Shown here piece by piece: positions 61,641 through 64,000 of a stretch of 64,000 bases of DNA. The notes beneath the pieces are model-generated. The model searched no databases. It had not been told where the DNA came from and saw nothing but the letters and a program-made list of their open reading frames with translations. Source of the DNA: Dryococelus australis. Lineage: Eukaryota; Arthropoda; Insecta; Phasmatodea; Phasmatidae. Each line of letters starts with the position of its first letter. The first letter of the stretch is position 1. Both the position numbers and the translations under genes were made by a program. The stretch lies in assembly GCA_029891345.1 (NCBI GenBank), contig CM056999.1:28121418-28185417 (forward strand), written 5' to 3'.

Positions 61641-61900
61641 AACACACTGCGATGACATCCGGGTGGTAGCTGAAAGTGCCCCCTAGCAGGATGGGCGAAA
61701 TAGCATATATCTATATGACCAGGATGGCCCGGCTCACAATGAGCAACGGCAGGTAACTCGGGAGGATGAAAGTGGTCCTGGACCTCCATCAGAGGCCAGA
61801 CGACCACGGGATTCACCAGGGGGTCCGAGTCAAGACGACGCCACAAGTAACCAGGCTGCAATGTTTGCCACGGATGGTGGCATGTCAGTGGAAGTGGAAG

Positions 61901-62429
61901 AATTAACTCCCAATGTAAATTAACTCCCAATGTATATACAGGTCGGTAGCGAGGGAGATGTGTCGAGGGTGAAGACGGCGCTGGAATGTGTGGTGCAGGT
62001 GTATGAGGAGGGGAGGGTACGTAGGCGGGTGGGAAGGGGGGCTAGAGGTACGATGCCCCTGTCCCCAGAGGGCGCAGTGCCGAGGGAAGGGCCCCCCTCC
62101 CTCTGCACAGCCACCTAAGGGTGAGGAATTGATGCTCGACGACGCATACTCATGCATCGCCTGGAGCAGGGCGCGGCTGTCCCATTGTTGACTTACAAGC
62201 AAAGGTATACAACTAAGGGGTGGGGGGTGGATGCCTGTCCCGGAGGACTTCATCCCGGTTGCGCTCTGGCTCGGGGTCACGGGTGGGGAGTCCATTCCAA
62301 ACTCCCCCCTCGGCCGAGACCAGTTTGCAGTACTGGGGGGCTTAAACTAATGCAGAGTCTGCCGGTGACGTCCTCCGGAACCACCCTGCTCCGCTCTCCA
62401 AGGCGACGGCGATGCGGCTGAAAATAATT
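61901..62429. other. GC-rich stretch between gypsy 5 and Jockey-like LINE
   Basis: No gene recognised. Purine-rich runs (GAGGAGGGGAGGG near 62008) might be the polypurine tract of gypsy 5. The composition switches to GC-rich here, ahead of the LINE. Confidence 0.35.
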
Positions 62430-64000
62430 AGAGCACAATCTGTCCTTCCACCCTCGATTTCACCATTTCCACACACCATCCCATCGTCACCGATGGCCGC
62501 TCCATAGCCGCTGGCCCGTCTGACCACTCGGCTTCATCCATTACCGCCCTCACATGCTGCCTCTCTTCTCTCGCTTCCACTTCCATTCCGCCAACTGGTA
62601 CGCCTACCAAACCTCGCTTCACGAATCCCTCGACCTCACCGCCCCCTTCTCCACCCCCGCCGACATAGACCACAATACCTCCCTCCTTTCCGACGCCAGC
62701 ACCGCCGCCAATAACGCCCACATTCCCCTCTGCCACCCGGCCTCCGGCCCCCTCCCCTCCTCCCCGTATCCAGCACTCAATGTCCCTGCGGAATCACTTC
62801 GCGCGGCCGCTGGCAGGCATCCCGCCTCCTGTAGGATCGGAGCTCGTAACTCCTCCTGTGGGGCTGGTGCTGACGGCTAGTCCGGAGGTGGAAGGCCGAT
62901 CCGGAGACTTTGTGCCTCCAATCGCTAACCCATTCCAATGGCTCCCTCTGGACCCACATCCGACACCAAAAATCCACCCCCACCACCATTCCCCCCTCAC
63001 CTCCACCGCTCCCCACCACCCATCTACTGCCGAGTCGGCCGCGGAGAAATCCAAAGCCATCTCGGCGTACCTGCACACCACTTTCGCCTCCGTCCACCTT
63101 CCCGCCCGGCGCCAACACACGGGCATGGTGCTCCTAGACCTCGCCAAGGCCTTCTATTCCATTACGCACCAACAGCTCATCACCCGCCTCTCCTCCATGG
63201 ACTTTATTGCCCCTATCACCCGCCTCCTCTGCTCGTACCTGGGGGATCACTCTTACCACGTGCGGGTGTAGGGCACCCTCTCCGCACCCCACCACATTCC
63301 CGCCGGCGTACTACAAGGCTCCATCCTCAGCCCCCCTCTTCTCACTGCACATAGCCGACCTGAAAGTCCCTCCTGCCATCCACATGATCCAGTACGCCGA
63401 CGACACCTGCCTCCTCTCCTCCTCTGTCCACGAGCACATGCTCAGCGACCACCTCAGCCGCGGCCTAACCTCCATCCAGACCCATCTCCACGCCCACGGC
63501 ATCGTGCTCAACCCCTCCAAATCCGAAGCCGTCCTCTTCTCCCACCTTCACCCCGCCGAGGATCACCTGCCCCGCCTTTCTGCCTCCGTCATCCCCTGGA
63601 AACCCCAAGCCCGCTACCTCTGCGTCATTTTCGATTCCCACTTCAACTTCATCCCTCACCTCGACTCCAACACCACCAAAGCCCACACCGCCATGGTCCA
63701 CCTCGCTCCCATTCTCCGCTCTTCCGCAGGCACCTCACCAGCCACCCGCACCTCCATCTTCTGCACTTTCGTCATCCCCATTCTCACCTATGCCTGCCCC
63801 ACCTGGTCCCATGTCACCACCCACACGCTCCGCCCGCCCACCAACATCTTCTTCCGATCCCTTCGCCTCATCCACCGCCTCCCCCTCCCCATCACCCGTG
63901 ACCAAGTTCTCGCCACCACCTGCATCCCGCACTTCCACTCCATCCTCGCCACCAACACCGACCGCTTCAAGCGTTCCTGCACCCGCCACCTCACCAACCC
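62430..64000 (+). mobile_element. Jockey-like LINE, GC-rich, cut by window edge
   Basis: ORF2 remnants on the plus strand: the end of the endonuclease and the reverse transcriptase. It is strongly C-rich (roughly 60% GC against about 38% in the rest of the window, by eye), so its codon use differs from all neighbours. It starts at about 62430 without the endonuclease catalytic part, so it is 5'-truncated, and its 3' end is outside the window. Confidence 0.75.
62554..64000 (+). pseudogene. Jockey-like LINE ORF2: linker and reverse transcriptase
   Basis: FHFHSANWYAYQTSL...TPADIDHN...AANNAHIPLC (62570-62740) fits the linker after the endonuclease. In another frame, HTGMVLLDLAKAFYSITHQQL (about 63118-63180) is the first catalytic block and VLQGSILSPPL (about 63310-63340) the next. 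IQYADDTCLLSS (about 63387-63422), with DD intact, follows after a frameshift. HGIVLNPSKSEAVLFS and WKPQARYLCVIFD (about 63600-63635) continue to the right edge. A segment expected between linker and first catalytic block is shortened, and a stop follows YHVRV (63271). Confidence 0.8.

Larger units (their letters stand above)
60030..61900 (+). mobile_element. Ty3/gypsy retrotransposon 'gypsy 5', 5'-truncated, deleted
   Basis: Starts abruptly inside reverse transcriptase and continues through RNase H into a shortened integrase. It shares RTTFTAPDGRRYQF-type motifs with gypsy 1, 3 and 4. It keeps an open RNase H frame but has lost most of the integrase core. No LTR was identified on either side. 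Confidence 0.75.

Noticed and set aside
62777..63997. Gly- and Val-rich minus-strand frames at the right edge
   Set aside because: Antisense of the C-rich Jockey-like reverse transcriptase; no domain recognised.

Overview
This window looks like part of a large, repeat-dense arthropod (most likely insect) nuclear genome. Two pieces of evidence point there. One is a spliced first coding exon of importin-11 (minus strand, 8489-8727). The other is a MADF-BESS transcription-factor-like gene in two exons (plus strand, 47878-52024), an architecture expanded in insects. Base composition is mostly AT-rich, with AT microsatellites and polypurine/polypyrimidine runs. No rRNA, complete tRNA or CRISPR array was seen, and nothing suggests bacterial operons. 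The species cannot be fixed from the sequence.

Most of the window is decayed transposable elements, several nested. From left to right: (i) 1-5202, a Ty3/gypsy retroelement (gypsy 1, plus) cut between protease and reverse transcriptase by a Tc1/IS630-type DDE transposon (about 500-1560); (ii) 8489-8741, the importin-11 exon, so gypsy 1 probably lies in a downstream intron of that gene; (iii) 10300-19340, a second, different gypsy (minus) interrupted by a 4.3-kb CR1/L2-like LINE (13561-17862) whose ORF1 carries a PHD-finger end, a coiled coil and an SGNH esterase; (iv) 19345-24050, AT-rich sequence without recognised genes; (v) 24050-26410, a decayed plus-strand LINE; (vi) 27402-28353, a 5'-truncated second copy of the ORF1-esterase LINE; (vii) 29699-29774, a compact 34-bp-stem hairpin; (viii) 30175-31165, an LTR-like repeat; (ix) 32809-40197, gypsy 3 (plus) with a zinc-rich, PHD-like Gag N terminus; (x) 40616-56564, gypsy 4 (minus), framed by 0.8-kb direct repeats and tail-to-tail with gypsy 3; (xi) 56701-57548, a fold-back element; (xii) 60030-61900, gypsy 5 (plus), with an open RNase H frame but no integrase core; (xiii) 62430-64000, a GC-rich Jockey-like LINE running off the right edge.

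The most interesting arrangement is inside gypsy 4. A 2.1-kb unit bounded by a 7-bp target duplication sits in its RNase H domain. About 4.8 kb carrying the MADF-BESS gene sits between its protease and reverse transcriptase. The MADF-BESS intron has consensus splice sites and itself holds a 110-bp-arm fold-back and a second copy of the 0.97-kb LTR-like repeat. The MADF-BESS frame has three breaks, so it is probably a recent pseudogene or a component of a mobile element.

Nothing here can be called a working new system from sequence alone. The best leads are the nested MADF-BESS unit, the PHD-like Gag module, the two fold-back elements and the pre-miRNA-like hairpin.
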